Assembly: GCF_000478275.1 (NCBI RefSeq)
Contig: NZ_ASJB01000062.1
Coordinates: 96,344 to 160,343 of the forward strand
Direction: 5' to 3'
Source of the DNA: Amycolatopsis orientalis DSM 40040 = KCTC 9412
Lineage (GTDB): Bacteria > Actinomycetota > Actinomycetes > Mycobacteriales > Pseudonocardiaceae
Length of the DNA stretch: 64,000 nt
The position numbers were made by a program, and so were the translations under genes. The notes under the pieces were generated by a model. It saw nothing but the letters and a program-made list of their open reading frames with translations, was not told the DNA's origin and did no database searches. The first letter of the stretch is position 1. Every line of letters starts with the position of its first letter. Below are positions 15,797 to 24,038 of the stretch, piece after piece.

Positions 15797-16972
15797 GTGT
15801 TCGAGGAGAAGAACGCCCTCCGGGGAACGGAAATCCACCGGAGAGAGCGGTTCGACCCGGGACCGGAGCTGCGTGCGCTGATGGCCGAAGGCCGCATGTC
15901 CGTGATGGAGTCGGAAGAGTCCCCGGGCGGGCGTACCGGGTGGCTCGCCACCGGGTACGAGGAGACCCGCCAGGTGCTCGGCTCGGACAAGTTCAGCGCC
16001 AAGCTGCTGTTCGGCGGGACGGCGGCGGGCCGCATCTGGCCCGGGTTCCTCAACCAGTACGACCCGCCGGAGCACACGCGCCTGCGCCGGATGGTGGCCT
16101 CCGCGTTCACCGTCCGGCGGATGCGGGATTTCCGGCCGCGGATCGAGGCGGTCGTCAAGGCCACCCTGGACGACATCGAGGCCACCGGCGGGCCGGTGGA
16201 TTTCGTGCCCCGGTTCGCGTGGCCCATCGCGACGACGGTGATCTGCGACTTCCTCGGCATTCCCCGTGACGATCAGGCGGAGCTGTCGCGCGTCCTGCAC
16301 GCCAGCCGGTCCGAACGGTCGGGCAAACGGCGGGTGGCGGCGGGGAACAAGTACTGGACGTACATGGGCCAGGTCGCGGCCAAAACGCGTCGCGATCCCG
16401 GTGACGACATGTTCGGTGCCGTGGTGCGCGAACACGGCGACGACATCACCGACGCGGAACTGCTGGGCGTCGCCGCGTTCGTGATGGGCGCCAGCGGGGA
16501 TCAGGTGGCGCGGTTCCTCTCGGCGGGTGCGTGGCTGATGGTCGAGCACCCCGAGCAGTTCGCCGTGCTGCGCGACGACCCGGACAGCGTCCCGGATTGG
16601 CTGAACGAGGTGGCCCGCTACCTCACCAGCGACGAGAAGACCACTCCGCGCATCGCGCTGGAGGACGTGCGGATCGGTGACCAGCTCGTCAAGAAGGGCG
16701 ATGCCGTCACCTGTTCCCTGCTGGCTTCGAACCGGCACAGGTTCCCCGACCCGGAGGACCGGTTCGACATCACCCGGGAAAAGCCCTCGCATGTCACGTT
16801 CGGGCACGGTATCCATCACTGCCTCGGCCGTCCGCTGGCGGAAATGGTGTTCCGGACGGCGATTCCGGCGCTGGCGCACCGGTTTCCCACGCTCAGGCTG
16901 GCCGAACCGGATCGCGAGATCAAACTGGGCCCGCCGCCGTTCGACGTGGAAGCCCTGCTGCTCGACTGGTGA
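15797..16972 (+). CDS. oxyA: Cytochrome P450 OxyA, phenol-coupling (D-O-E ring)
   Basis: P450 of 391 aa that forms an aryl ether cross-link on the NRPS-bound peptide (residues 4 and 6 by family knowledge), recruited by the X domain. The heme-binding FGHGIHHCLG places the Cys ligand at about residue 342. Near residue 223 the I-helix reads GASGDQ, so the Thr usual for oxygen activation is replaced by Gln. EDVRIGDQLVKKGD and the ExxR-like VARYLTSDEK region are typical of this subfamily. Start GTG at 15797 follows GAAAGGA at 15781. First of three consecutive oxy genes, ahead of oxyB and separated from it by a 403-bp repeat-rich gap. Confidence 0.95.
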   Translation: MFEEKNALRGTEIHRRERFDPGPELRALMAEGRMSVMESEESPGGRTGWLATGYEETRQVLGSDKFSAKLLFGGTAAGRIWPGFLNQYDPPEHTRLRRMVASAFTVRRMRDFRPRIEAVVKATLDDIEATGGPVDFVPRFAWPIATTVICDFLGIPRDDQAELSRVLHASRSERSGKRRVAAGNKYWTYMGQVAAKTRRDPGDDMFGAVVREHGDDITDAELLGVAAFVMGASGDQVARFLSAGAWLMVEHPEQFAVLRDDPDSVPDWLNEVARYLTSDEKTTPRIALEDVRIGDQLVKKGDAVTCSLLASNRHRFPDPEDRFDITREKPSHVTFGHGIHHCLGRPLAEMVFRTAIPALAHRFPTLRLAEPDREIKLGPPPFDVEALLLDW

Positions 16973-17012
16973 CGCCGGTGGTCGGTGGCGGCCGTGTAGG
17001 CGTCACCACGCC

Positions 17013-17059
17013 GTGAAGGCCTCCTTACCTACCTTGAGGGTAGGGAAGGGGCCCTTCAC
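17013..17059 (+). repeat. 47-nt palindrome, GTGAAGG...TTCAC family, copy 2
   Basis: The outer arms GTGAAGG and CCTTCAC and the inner arms around a CTTGAG loop pair with a few mismatches. It has exactly the same length as the elements at 15721 and 49299. It sits 40 nt after the oxyA stop and could act as an attenuating terminator. Confidence 0.6.
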
Positions 17060-17114
17060 TACCTGGCAGCAGGCAAGGGACTGTCCGCTGAGGCGGGGCG
17101 CGTCCCATGACGGT

Positions 17115-17288
17115 CCTGAACGGGGTCGTGAGTGGCAAAGAGCGTTCTAACGCTCTTTGCCACTCACGACCACCTCGCGAAACCATGCAAACTGCTCAAA
17201 TCGGACGCTTATCTCCCGAAAAGTGTCTCTTGTGGACACCCGGAGCCGCGACCCGGCTTCCGTCAGCCGGTCCGGACCCGCGCCGGGA
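17115..17288 (+). repeat. Long intergenic repeat, copy inside the cluster (pair of 49446-49609)
   Basis: This stretch begins with GAACGGGGTCGTGAGTGG and continues past the hairpin through CGCGAAACC, GTGTCTCT, GAGCCGCG, CCCGGCTTC and GTCCGGAC. The same blocks in the same order make up 49446-49609. The two copies differ by scattered substitutions and a roughly 10-nt length difference. Confidence 0.75.
17124..17171 (+). repeat. 48-nt perfect palindrome, GGTCGTGAGTG family
   Basis: Two 23-nt arms, starting GGTCGTGAGTGGCAAAGAGC, pair without mismatch around a central CT. The same architecture recurs at 17303, 28331, 47671 and 49455, with a lone right arm at 36277. No poly-T tract follows. Confidence 0.85.
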
Positions 17289-17302
17289 GGTCGGTACCGG
17301 TG

Positions 17303-17348
17303 GTCGTGAGTGGTAATGACGGTTCTAACCCTCATTACCACTCACGAC
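17303..17348 (+). repeat. 46-nt near-perfect palindrome, GTCGTGAGTG family
   Basis: The 22-nt arms begin GTCGTGAGTGGTAATGA and pair with a single mismatch around CT. The element ends about 28 nt before the oxyB start codon, so a hairpin here would sit in the oxyB 5' leader. Confidence 0.8.
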
Positions 17349-17375
17349 TCCTTCCCAAGCAAAGGAGTTTTCCCG

Positions 17376-18572
17376 TTGAGCGAGGACGACCCGCGCCCGC
17401 TGCACATTCGCAGGCAGGGCTTGGATCCGGCGGACGAACTGCTCGCCGCCGGAGCGCTGACGAGGGTCACCATCGGATCCGGAGCGGACGCCGAGACCCA
17501 TTGGATGGCCACCGCGCACGCCGTCGTCCGGCAGGTGATGGGTGATCACCAGCAGTTCAGCACCCGGCGCCGCTGGGACCCGCGGGACGAGATCGGCGGG
17601 AAGGGCATCTTCCGGCCGCGGGAACTGGTCGGCAACCTGATGGACTACGACCCGCCCGAGCACACGCGGCTGCGGCGGAAACTGACGCCCGGCTTCACCC
17701 TGCGGAAAATGCAGCGGATGGCGCCGTACATCGAGCAGATCGTGAACGACCGCCTCGACGAGATGGAGCGGGCGGGATCCCCCGCGGATCTGATCGCGTT
17801 CGTCGCCGACAAGGTGCCCGGCGCCGTGCTGTGCGAGCTGGTCGGGGTGCCGAGGGACGACCGCGACATGTTCATGAAGCTCTGTCACGGGCATCTCGAC
17901 GCCTCGCTGAGTCAAAAGCGCCGGGCGGCGCTCGGCGACAAGTTCTCGCGCTATCTGCTGGCGATGATCGCCAGGGAACGCAAGGAGCCGGGTGAGGGGA
18001 TGATCGGCGCGGTCGTCGCCGAATACGGGGACGACGCCACGGACGAGGAGCTACGCGGTTTCTGCGTTCAGGTGATGCTGGCGGGCGACGACAACATCTC
18101 CGGCATGATCGGCCTCGGTGTGCTGGCGATGCTGCGCCATCCCGAGCAGATCGACGCTTTCCGCGGCGACGAGCAGTCGGCGCAACGGGCGGTCGACGAG
18201 CTGATCCGGTACCTGACCGTGCCGTACAGCCCGACTCCCCGGATCGCCAGGGAGGACCTCACCCTCGCGGGGCAGGAGATCAAGAAGGGGGACAGCGTCA
18301 TCTGCTCGCTCCCCGCGGCCAACCGTGATCCCGCGCTGGCACCGGATGTGGACCGCCTCGACGTCACCCGCGAGCCCATCCCGCATGTCGCCTTCGGGCA
18401 CGGAGTCCACCATTGCCTCGGCGCCGCGCTGGCCCGGCTCGAACTGCGCACGGTCTTCACCGAGCTGTGGCGGCGTTTCCCGGCGCTGAGGCTCGCGGAT
18501 CCCGCACAGGACACCGAATTCCGGCTGACCACTCCCGCGTACGGATTGACCGAGCTGATGGTCGCCTGGTGA
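17376..18572 (+). CDS. oxyB: Cytochrome P450 OxyB, phenol-coupling (C-O-D ring)
   Basis: P450 of 398 aa that installs the first aryl ether cross-link (residues 2 and 4 in vancomycin, by family knowledge) on the carrier-bound peptide. The heme ligand is Cys347 in FGHGVHHCLG, the numbering I recall for the vancomycin enzyme. The I-helix reads LAGDDNISG, with Asn replacing the usual Thr. Start TTG at 17376 is preferred because AAAGGAG lies at 17361, giving the N-terminus MSEDDPRPLHIRRQ. Upstream GTG/ATG codons in the same frame fall inside the palindrome at 17303-17348 and have no ribosome-binding site. The sequence reads essentially like the crystallised vancomycin OxyB as remembered. Confidence 0.96.
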   Translation: MSEDDPRPLHIRRQGLDPADELLAAGALTRVTIGSGADAETHWMATAHAVVRQVMGDHQQFSTRRRWDPRDEIGGKGIFRPRELVGNLMDYDPPEHTRLRRKLTPGFTLRKMQRMAPYIEQIVNDRLDEMERAGSPADLIAFVADKVPGAVLCELVGVPRDDRDMFMKLCHGHLDASLSQKRRAALGDKFSRYLLAMIARERKEPGEGMIGAVVAEYGDDATDEELRGFCVQVMLAGDDNISGMIGLGVLAMLRHPEQIDAFRGDEQSAQRAVDELIRYLTVPYSPTPRIAREDLTLAGQEIKKGDSVICSLPAANRDPALAPDVDRLDVTREPIPHVAFGHGVHHCLGAALARLELRTVFTELWRRFPALRLADPAQDTEFRLTTPAYGLTELMVAW

Positions 18573-18700
18573 TCGACGGCTCCGTCCACGCGAGGTCGCT
18601 GGACGTGCCGCCTGATTACCGGTGAAATTGGGACGTCGGCGTGTTCGGGTCGATAAAGCCGAACGGCACTTTCCCGGTCAACCAAGGAGCTTCCAGTCGG

Positions 18701-19921
18701 ATGGGGCACGATATCGATCAGGTCGCGCCGCTCCTGCGGGAGCCGGCGAACTTTCAGCTGAGGACGAACTGCGATCCGCACGAGGACAATTTCGGGCTCA
18801 GGGCGCACGGCCCTTTGGTGCGGATAGTCGGCGAATCGTCCACCCAGCTGGGCAGGGACTTCGTCTGGCAGGCCCACGGTTACGAGGTCGTGCGCAGGAT
18901 ATTGGGTGATCACGAACATTTCACGACGCGGCCGCAATTCACCCAGTCGAAATCCGGCGCCCATGTGGAGGCCCAGTTCGTCGGGCAGATCTCCACTTAT
19001 GACCCACCCGAGCACACCCGTTTGCGGAAAATGCTCACGCCGGAGTTCACGGTCCGCCGGATCCGCCGGATGGAGCCCGCGATCCAAAGTCTCATCGATG
19101 ATCGCCTCGATCTGCTGGAGGCCGAGGGGCCGTCCGCGGACCTCCAGGGCCTGTTCGCCGATCCGGTCGGCGCGCACGCCCTGTGCGAACTGCTCGGCAT
19201 CCCGCGCGACGACCAGCGTGAGTTCGTCCGGCGGATCAGGCGGAACGCCGACCTGAGCCGGGGACTCAAGGCACGGGCCGCCGACAGCGCGGCGTTCAAC
19301 CGGTATTTGGACAACCTCCTCGCCAGGCAGCGCGCCGACCCCGACGACGGTCTCCTCGGCATGATCGTGCGGGACCACGGCGACAACGTCACGGACGAGG
19401 AACTGAAGGGCCTCTGCACGGCGCTGATCCTCGGCGGTGTCGAAACCGTCGCCGGGATGATCGGTTTCGGTGTCCTCGCCCTCCTGGACAATCCCGGACA
19501 GATCGAGTTGCTTTTCGAGTCCCCCGAAAAGGCCGAACGCGTCGTCAACGAACTCGTCCGGTATCTGTCCCCGGTGCAGGCGCCGAATCCGCGTCTCGCC
19601 ATCAAGGACGTGGTCATCGACGGGCAGCTGATCAAGGCGGGGGACTACGTCCTGTGCTCGATTCTCATGGCCAACCGGGATGAGGCGCTGACCCCGGATC
19701 CCGACGTCCTCGACGCGAATCGCGCCGCGGTGTCGGACGTCGGATTCGGGCACGGCATCCATTACTGCGTCGGCGCGGCCTTGGCCAGATCCATGCTGCG
19801 CATGGCTTATCAGACTTTGTGGCGGCGATTCCCGGGACTGCGGCTGGCAGTGCCCATCGAAGAAGTGAAGTACCGCAGCGCGTTCGTAGATTGCCCTGAT
19901 CAGGTACCGGTCACCTGGTGA
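18701..19921 (+). CDS. oxyC: Cytochrome P450 OxyC, phenol-coupling (A-B biaryl)
   Basis: P450 of 406 aa that makes the biaryl C-C bond between residues 5 and 7 (family knowledge). The heme-binding FGHGIHYCVG places the Cys at about residue 356. The I-helix reads LGGVETVAG and keeps the Thr that OxyA and OxyB lack. ATG 18701 is chosen because AAGGAG lies at 18684-18689, giving MGHDIDQVAPLLREP. An in-frame GTG at 18641 has no supporting site. The 128-bp gap from oxyB holds no gene. The halogenase gene starts 45 bp downstream. Confidence 0.95.
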   Translation: MGHDIDQVAPLLREPANFQLRTNCDPHEDNFGLRAHGPLVRIVGESSTQLGRDFVWQAHGYEVVRRILGDHEHFTTRPQFTQSKSGAHVEAQFVGQISTYDPPEHTRLRKMLTPEFTVRRIRRMEPAIQSLIDDRLDLLEAEGPSADLQGLFADPVGAHALCELLGIPRDDQREFVRRIRRNADLSRGLKARAADSAAFNRYLDNLLARQRADPDDGLLGMIVRDHGDNVTDEELKGLCTALILGGVETVAGMIGFGVLALLDNPGQIELLFESPEKAERVVNELVRYLSPVQAPNPRLAIKDVVIDGQLIKAGDYVLCSILMANRDEALTPDPDVLDANRAAVSDVGFGHGIHYCVGAALARSMLRMAYQTLWRRFPGLRLAVPIEEVKYRSAFVDCPDQVPVTW

Positions 19922-19965
19922 CCGCAGGCCCGGCGAAATGACACACGACAGAGGAATGGTGGGAA

Positions 19966-21441
19966 ATGTCGGTCGAAGATTTCGATGTGGTGGTTGCCGG
20001 TGGCGGGCCGGGTGGTTCGACCGTGGCCACACTGGTCGCGATGCAGGGCCATCGGGTGCTGTTGCTGGAGAAGGAGGTCTTTCCCCGGTACCAGATCGGT
20101 GAATCGCTGCTGCCCGCCACGGTGCACGGCGTGTGCCGGATGCTCGGCGTCGCCGACGAGCTGGCGGGGGCGGGGTTCCCGATCAAGCGGGGCGGCACGT
20201 TCCGCTGGGGTGCCCGGCCGGAGCCGTGGACATTCCACTTCGGCATCTCCGCCAAGATGGCCGGCTCGACGTCGCACGCCTACCAGGTCGAGCGGGCGCG
20301 GTTCGACGAGATCCTGCTGAACAACGCCAAAAGCAAGGGCGTCGTCGTGCGGGAAGGCTGCTCTGTCCACGATGTGGTGGAAGACGGTGAGCGGGTCACC
20401 GGCGCGAAGTACACCGACCCCGACGGCAACGAGCGTGAGGTGTCGGCGCGTTTCGTGATCGACGCGTCGGGCAACAAGAGCCGCCTCTATTCCAAGGTCG
20501 GCGGTTCACGGAACTACTCGGAGTTCTTCCGCAGCCTCGCGTTGTTCGGCTACTTCGAGGGCGGCAAGCGGCTGCCGGAGCCGGTGTCGGGGAACATCCT
20601 GAGCGTGGCCTTCGACAACGGCTGGTTCTGGTACATCCCGTTGAGCGACACGCTCACCAGTGTCGGCGCGGTGGTGCGCCGGGAGGACGCCGACAAGATC
20701 CAGGGTGACCGCGAGAAGGCCCTCAACGCCTTGATCGCCGAATGCCCGCTGATCTCGGAATACCTCTCGAACGCGACCAGGGTGACGACCGGCAAGTACG
20801 GGGAACTGCGTGTCCGCAAGGACTATTCGTACCAGCAGGAGACCTACTGGCGGCCGGGCATGGTCCTGGTCGGCGACGCCGCGTGCTTCGTGGACCCGGT
20901 GTTCTCCTCCGGGGTGCACCTGGCGACCTACAGCGCGCTGCTCGCGGCCCGGTCGATCAACAGCGTCCTCGCCGGCGATCTCGACGAGAAGACCGCGCTG
21001 AACGAGTTCGAAGCGCGGTATCGCCGGGAATACGGCGTCTTCTACGAATTCCTCGTTTCCTTCTATCAGATGAACGTCAACGAGGAGTCGTACTTCTGGC
21101 AGGCCAAGAAGGTCACCCAGAACCAGAGCACCGACATCGAGTCGTTCGTCGAACTGATCGGCGGGGTGTCCTCGGGGGAGACCGCGCTGACGGCCGCCGA
21201 CCGGATCGCCGCGCGCAGTGCCGAATTCGCCGCCGCGGTGGACGAGATGGCCGGTGGCGACGGGGACAACATGGTGCCGATGTTCAAGTCGACGGTCGTC
21301 AAGCAGGCGATGCAGGAGGCGGGCCAGGTCCAGATGAAGGCGCTGCTCGGCGAGGACGCCGAACCCGAGCTGCCGCTGTTCCCCGGCGGACTGGTGACTT
21401 CGCCCGACGGCATGAAGTGGCTGCCGCACCACCCGGCCTGA
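19966..21441 (+). CDS. vhaA: FADH2-dependent halogenase
   Basis: Flavin-dependent halogenase of 491 aa that chlorinates the aromatic rings of residues 2 and 6, in related clusters while tethered to the NRPS. The N-terminal FAD-binding motif VVAGGGPGGSTVATL is followed by LLEKEVFPRYQIGESLLP. The halogenase signature NGWFWYIPL is at about residue 219, and VGDAACFVDPVFSSGVHLA covers the second flavin site. Length and motifs match glycopeptide halogenases of the BhaA type. RBS AGAGGAATGGTGG precedes the ATG. A single halogenase in the cluster implies it serves both chlorinated positions. Confidence 0.95.
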   Translation: MSVEDFDVVVAGGGPGGSTVATLVAMQGHRVLLLEKEVFPRYQIGESLLPATVHGVCRMLGVADELAGAGFPIKRGGTFRWGARPEPWTFHFGISAKMAGSTSHAYQVERARFDEILLNNAKSKGVVVREGCSVHDVVEDGERVTGAKYTDPDGNEREVSARFVIDASGNKSRLYSKVGGSRNYSEFFRSLALFGYFEGGKRLPEPVSGNILSVAFDNGWFWYIPLSDTLTSVGAVVRREDADKIQGDREKALNALIAECPLISEYLSNATRVTTGKYGELRVRKDYSYQQETYWRPGMVLVGDAACFVDPVFSSGVHLATYSALLAARSINSVLAGDLDEKTALNEFEARYRREYGVFYEFLVSFYQMNVNEESYFWQAKKVTQNQSTDIESFVELIGGVSSGETALTAADRIAARSAEFAAAVDEMAGGDGDNMVPMFKSTVVKQAMQEAGQVQMKALLGEDAEPELPLFPGGLVTSPDGMKWLPHHPA

Positions 21442-21472
21442 ACCTTCGGACCCAGGAAACAGGGGAAGCGAA

Positions 21473-22699
21473 ATGCGTGTGCTGTTGTCGGTGTGCGGAA
21501 CCCGCGGGGACGTCGAAATCGGGGTGGCGCTGGCGGACCGATTGAAGGCGCTCGGCGTCCAGACACGGATGTGCGCGCCGCCCGCCGCCGAGGAGCGGCT
21601 GGCGGAGGTCGGGGTGCCGCATGTGCCGGTCGGCCTGCCGCAGCACATGATGTTGCAGGAGGGCATGCCGCCGCCACCGCCCGAAGAGGAACAGCGGCTG
21701 GCGGCCATGACGGTCGAGATGCAGTTCGACGCCGTCCCCGGGGCCGCCGAAGGGTGTGCCGCGGTGGTGGCGGTCGGCGATCTGGCCGCCGCGACCGGTG
21801 TCCGGTCGGTGGCCGAGAAACTGGGCCTGCCCTTCTTCTATTCCGTCCCCAGTCCGGTCTATCTGGCGTCCCCGCACCTTCCGCCGGCTTACGACGAGCC
21901 GACCACGCCGGGCGTGACCGACATCCGGGTGCTGTGGGAGGAGCGGGCCGCCCGGTTCGCCGACCGGTACGGGCCCACGCTCAACCGTCGCCGGGCCGAG
22001 ATCGGCCTGCCGCCGGTGGAGGACGTCTTCGGCTACGGCCACGGTGAGCGGCCCCTGCTGGCGGCGGACCCGGTACTGGCGCCCCTGCAGCCGGACGTCG
22101 ACGCGGTGCAGACCGGTGCGTGGCTCCTGTCCGACGAGCGGCCGCTTCCCCCGGAGCTGGAAGCGTTCCTGGCCGCCGGGTCACCGCCGGTGCACATCGG
22201 TTTCGGCAGCTCGTCCGGCCGCGGGATCGCCGACGCCGCGAAGGTGGCCGTCGAGGCGATCCGGGCCCAAGGCCGGCGGGTGATCCTCTCGCGGGGGTGG
22301 ACCGAGCTGGTCCTGCCCGACGACCGTGACGACTGTTTCGCCATCGACGAGGTGAACTTCCAGGCGCTGTTCCGCCGGGTGGCCGCCGTCATCCACCACG
22401 GCAGCGCGGGTACGGAGCACGTGGCCACGCGGGCCGGCGTCCCCCAGCTCGTGATCCCCCGGAACACGGACCAGCCGTACTTCGCCGGGCGGGTGGCCGC
22501 GCTGGGGATCGGTGTGGCGCATGACGGCCCGACGCCGACCTTCGAGTCCCTTTCGGCCGCGCTCACCACGGTGCTCGCGCCGGAGACGCGGGCGCGGGCG
22601 GAGGCCGTGGCGGGCATGGTCCTCACCGACGGGGCGGCGGCGGCCGCGGATCTGGTGCTCGCCGCGGTCGGCCGGGAGAAGCCGGCCGTTCCCGCGTGA
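21473..22699 (+). CDS. gtfD: Glycosyltransferase, probable vancosaminyltransferase GtfD
   Basis: GT-B fold glycosyltransferase (GT1 family, 408 aa), cytoplasmic. It is predicted to add TDP-vancosamine to the glucose on residue 4. Motifs: N-terminal MRVLLSVCGTRGDVE, central TGAWLLSDERPL and the nucleotide-sugar motif HHGSAGTEHVATRAG. It differs from its tandem neighbour mainly in the acceptor-binding N-terminal half, including PQHMMLQEGM and PPPPPEEEQ. As remembered, it reads essentially like vancomycin GtfD. Only two glycosyltransferases are present here, which fits vancomycin. RBS AGGAAACAGGGGAAG precedes the ATG, and the same leader sequence precedes gtfE. Confidence 0.88.
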   Translation: MRVLLSVCGTRGDVEIGVALADRLKALGVQTRMCAPPAAEERLAEVGVPHVPVGLPQHMMLQEGMPPPPPEEEQRLAAMTVEMQFDAVPGAAEGCAAVVAVGDLAAATGVRSVAEKLGLPFFYSVPSPVYLASPHLPPAYDEPTTPGVTDIRVLWEERAARFADRYGPTLNRRRAEIGLPPVEDVFGYGHGERPLLAADPVLAPLQPDVDAVQTGAWLLSDERPLPPELEAFLAAGSPPVHIGFGSSSGRGIADAAKVAVEAIRAQGRRVILSRGWTELVLPDDRDDCFAIDEVNFQALFRRVAAVIHHGSAGTEHVATRAGVPQLVIPRNTDQPYFAGRVAALGIGVAHDGPTPTFESLSAALTTVLAPETRARAEAVAGMVLTDGAAAAADLVLAAVGREKPAVPA

Positions 22700-22766
22700 A
22701 CCACACCGAGCGGGCCCGCCGGGACCCGGCTGACGGCCCAGAACCCAGGAAACGGGGAAATACGTG

Positions 22767-23996
22767 ATGCGTGTGCTGTTGGCGACGTGCGGAAGTCGCG
22801 GGGACGTCGAACCCTTGGTGGCGCTGGCGGTCCGGCTGCGGGCGCGCGGTGCCGAGGTGCGGATGTGCGCGCCGCCGGACTGCGCGGACCGGCTGGCCGA
22901 GGTCGGGGTGCCGCATCTGCCCCTCGGCCGGTCGGCGCGCCCGGCGGCGGCGGGGGAGGCGAAGCCCTTGACGGCCGAGGACATGCTCCGGTTCACGACC
23001 GAGACGATCGCCATGCAGTTCGACCGGATCCCGGCGGCCGCCGAGGGGTGCGACGCGGTGGTGACGACCGGGCTGCTGGCCGCCGCGCTCGGCGTCCGGT
23101 CGGTGGCCGAGAAGCTGGGGATCCCCTACTTCTACGCCTTCCATTGCCCGAGCTACGTGCCGTCGCCGTACTACGCGCCGCCGCCGCCACTCGGCGAGCC
23201 GCCCGCGCCGGAGGGGACCGACATCCGGGCGTTGTGGGAGCGGAACAATCAGAGCGCCTTCCGCCGGTACGGGGCCCCGCTCAACAGCCAACGGGCCGCG
23301 ATCGGCCTTCCGCCGGTGGAAGACATCTTCGAACACGGCTACACCGATCACCCGTGGATGGCGGCGGACCAGGTCCTGGCCCCGCTGCAGCCGACGGATC
23401 TCGACGCGGTGCAGACCGGCGCGTGGATCCTCCCCGACGAGCGGCCGCTTTCCCCGGAGATGGAAGCGTTCCTGGACGCCGGGACACCGCCGGTCTACCT
23501 GGGATTCGGCAGCCTGCGTGCCCCCGCCGACGCCGCGAAGGTGGCCATCGAGGCGATCCGGGCCCACGGCCGCCGCGTGATCCTCTCCCGTGGCTGGGCC
23601 GATCTGGTCCTGCCCGACGACCGTGACGACTGTTTCGCCACCGGTGAGGTGAACCAGCAGGTGCTGTTCCGCCGGGTGGCCGCCGTCATCCACCACGGTG
23701 GCGCGGGGACGACGCATGTGGCCACGCGGGCGGGCGCACCCCAGATCCTGGTGCCCCAGATCGCGGACCAGCCGTACTACGCCGGCCGGGTGGCCGAACT
23801 CGGGATCGGCGTCGCGCATGACGGCCCGACGCCGACCTTCGAGTCCCTTTCGGCCGCGCTCACCACGGCCCTCGCGCCGGAAACGCGGGTGCGGGCGGAG
23901 GCCGTGGCGGGCACCGTCCTCACCGACGGGGCGGCGGCTGCCGCGGATCTGTTGTTCGCCGCGGTCGGCGAGGAGAAGCCCGCCGTTCCCGCGTGA
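22767..23996 (+). CDS. gtfE: Glycosyltransferase, probable aglycone glucosyltransferase GtfE
   Basis: GT1 glycosyltransferase of 409 aa, predicted to attach glucose to the Hpg hydroxyl of residue 4 of the cross-linked aglycone. The segments MRVLLATCGSRGDVEPLVAL, KLGIPYFYAFHCPSYVPSPY and HHGGAGTTHVATRAG match GtfB/GtfE-type enzymes as remembered. ATG 22767 is chosen over the adjacent GTG 22764 to align with the MRVLL start of its paralogue; AGGAAACGGGGAAA lies before it. The 3' third is nearly identical in DNA to gtfD, including a 55-bp exact match (22517-22571 and 23814-23868). Confidence 0.9.
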   Translation: MRVLLATCGSRGDVEPLVALAVRLRARGAEVRMCAPPDCADRLAEVGVPHLPLGRSARPAAAGEAKPLTAEDMLRFTTETIAMQFDRIPAAAEGCDAVVTTGLLAAALGVRSVAEKLGIPYFYAFHCPSYVPSPYYAPPPPLGEPPAPEGTDIRALWERNNQSAFRRYGAPLNSQRAAIGLPPVEDIFEHGYTDHPWMAADQVLAPLQPTDLDAVQTGAWILPDERPLSPEMEAFLDAGTPPVYLGFGSLRAPADAAKVAIEAIRAHGRRVILSRGWADLVLPDDRDDCFATGEVNQQVLFRRVAAVIHHGGAGTTHVATRAGAPQILVPQIADQPYYAGRVAELGIGVAHDGPTPTFESLSAALTTALAPETRVRAEAVAGTVLTDGAAAAADLLFAAVGEEKPAVPA

Positions 23997-24038
23997 ACCG
24001 CCCCACGAATTCTTCGAGCACAAGCACAGAGGAGACCC

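Larger units (their letters stand above)
16973..17375. other. Gene-free 403-bp gap between oxyA and oxyB, filled with palindromes
   Basis: No coding region is supported. It contains three hairpins (17013-17059, 17124-17171, 17303-17348) and one copy of a longer repeat (17115-17288) whose sister lies at 49446-49609. The oxyB ribosome-binding site AAAGGAG is at 17361-17365 and beyond. No convincing promoter was recognised. Confidence 0.75.

Noticed and set aside
18584..18604. GTCCAC and CTGGAC half-sites between oxyB and oxyC, as another Bbr-type operator
   Set aside because: The spacer is 9 nt, not the 17 nt expected, and no other support was seen.
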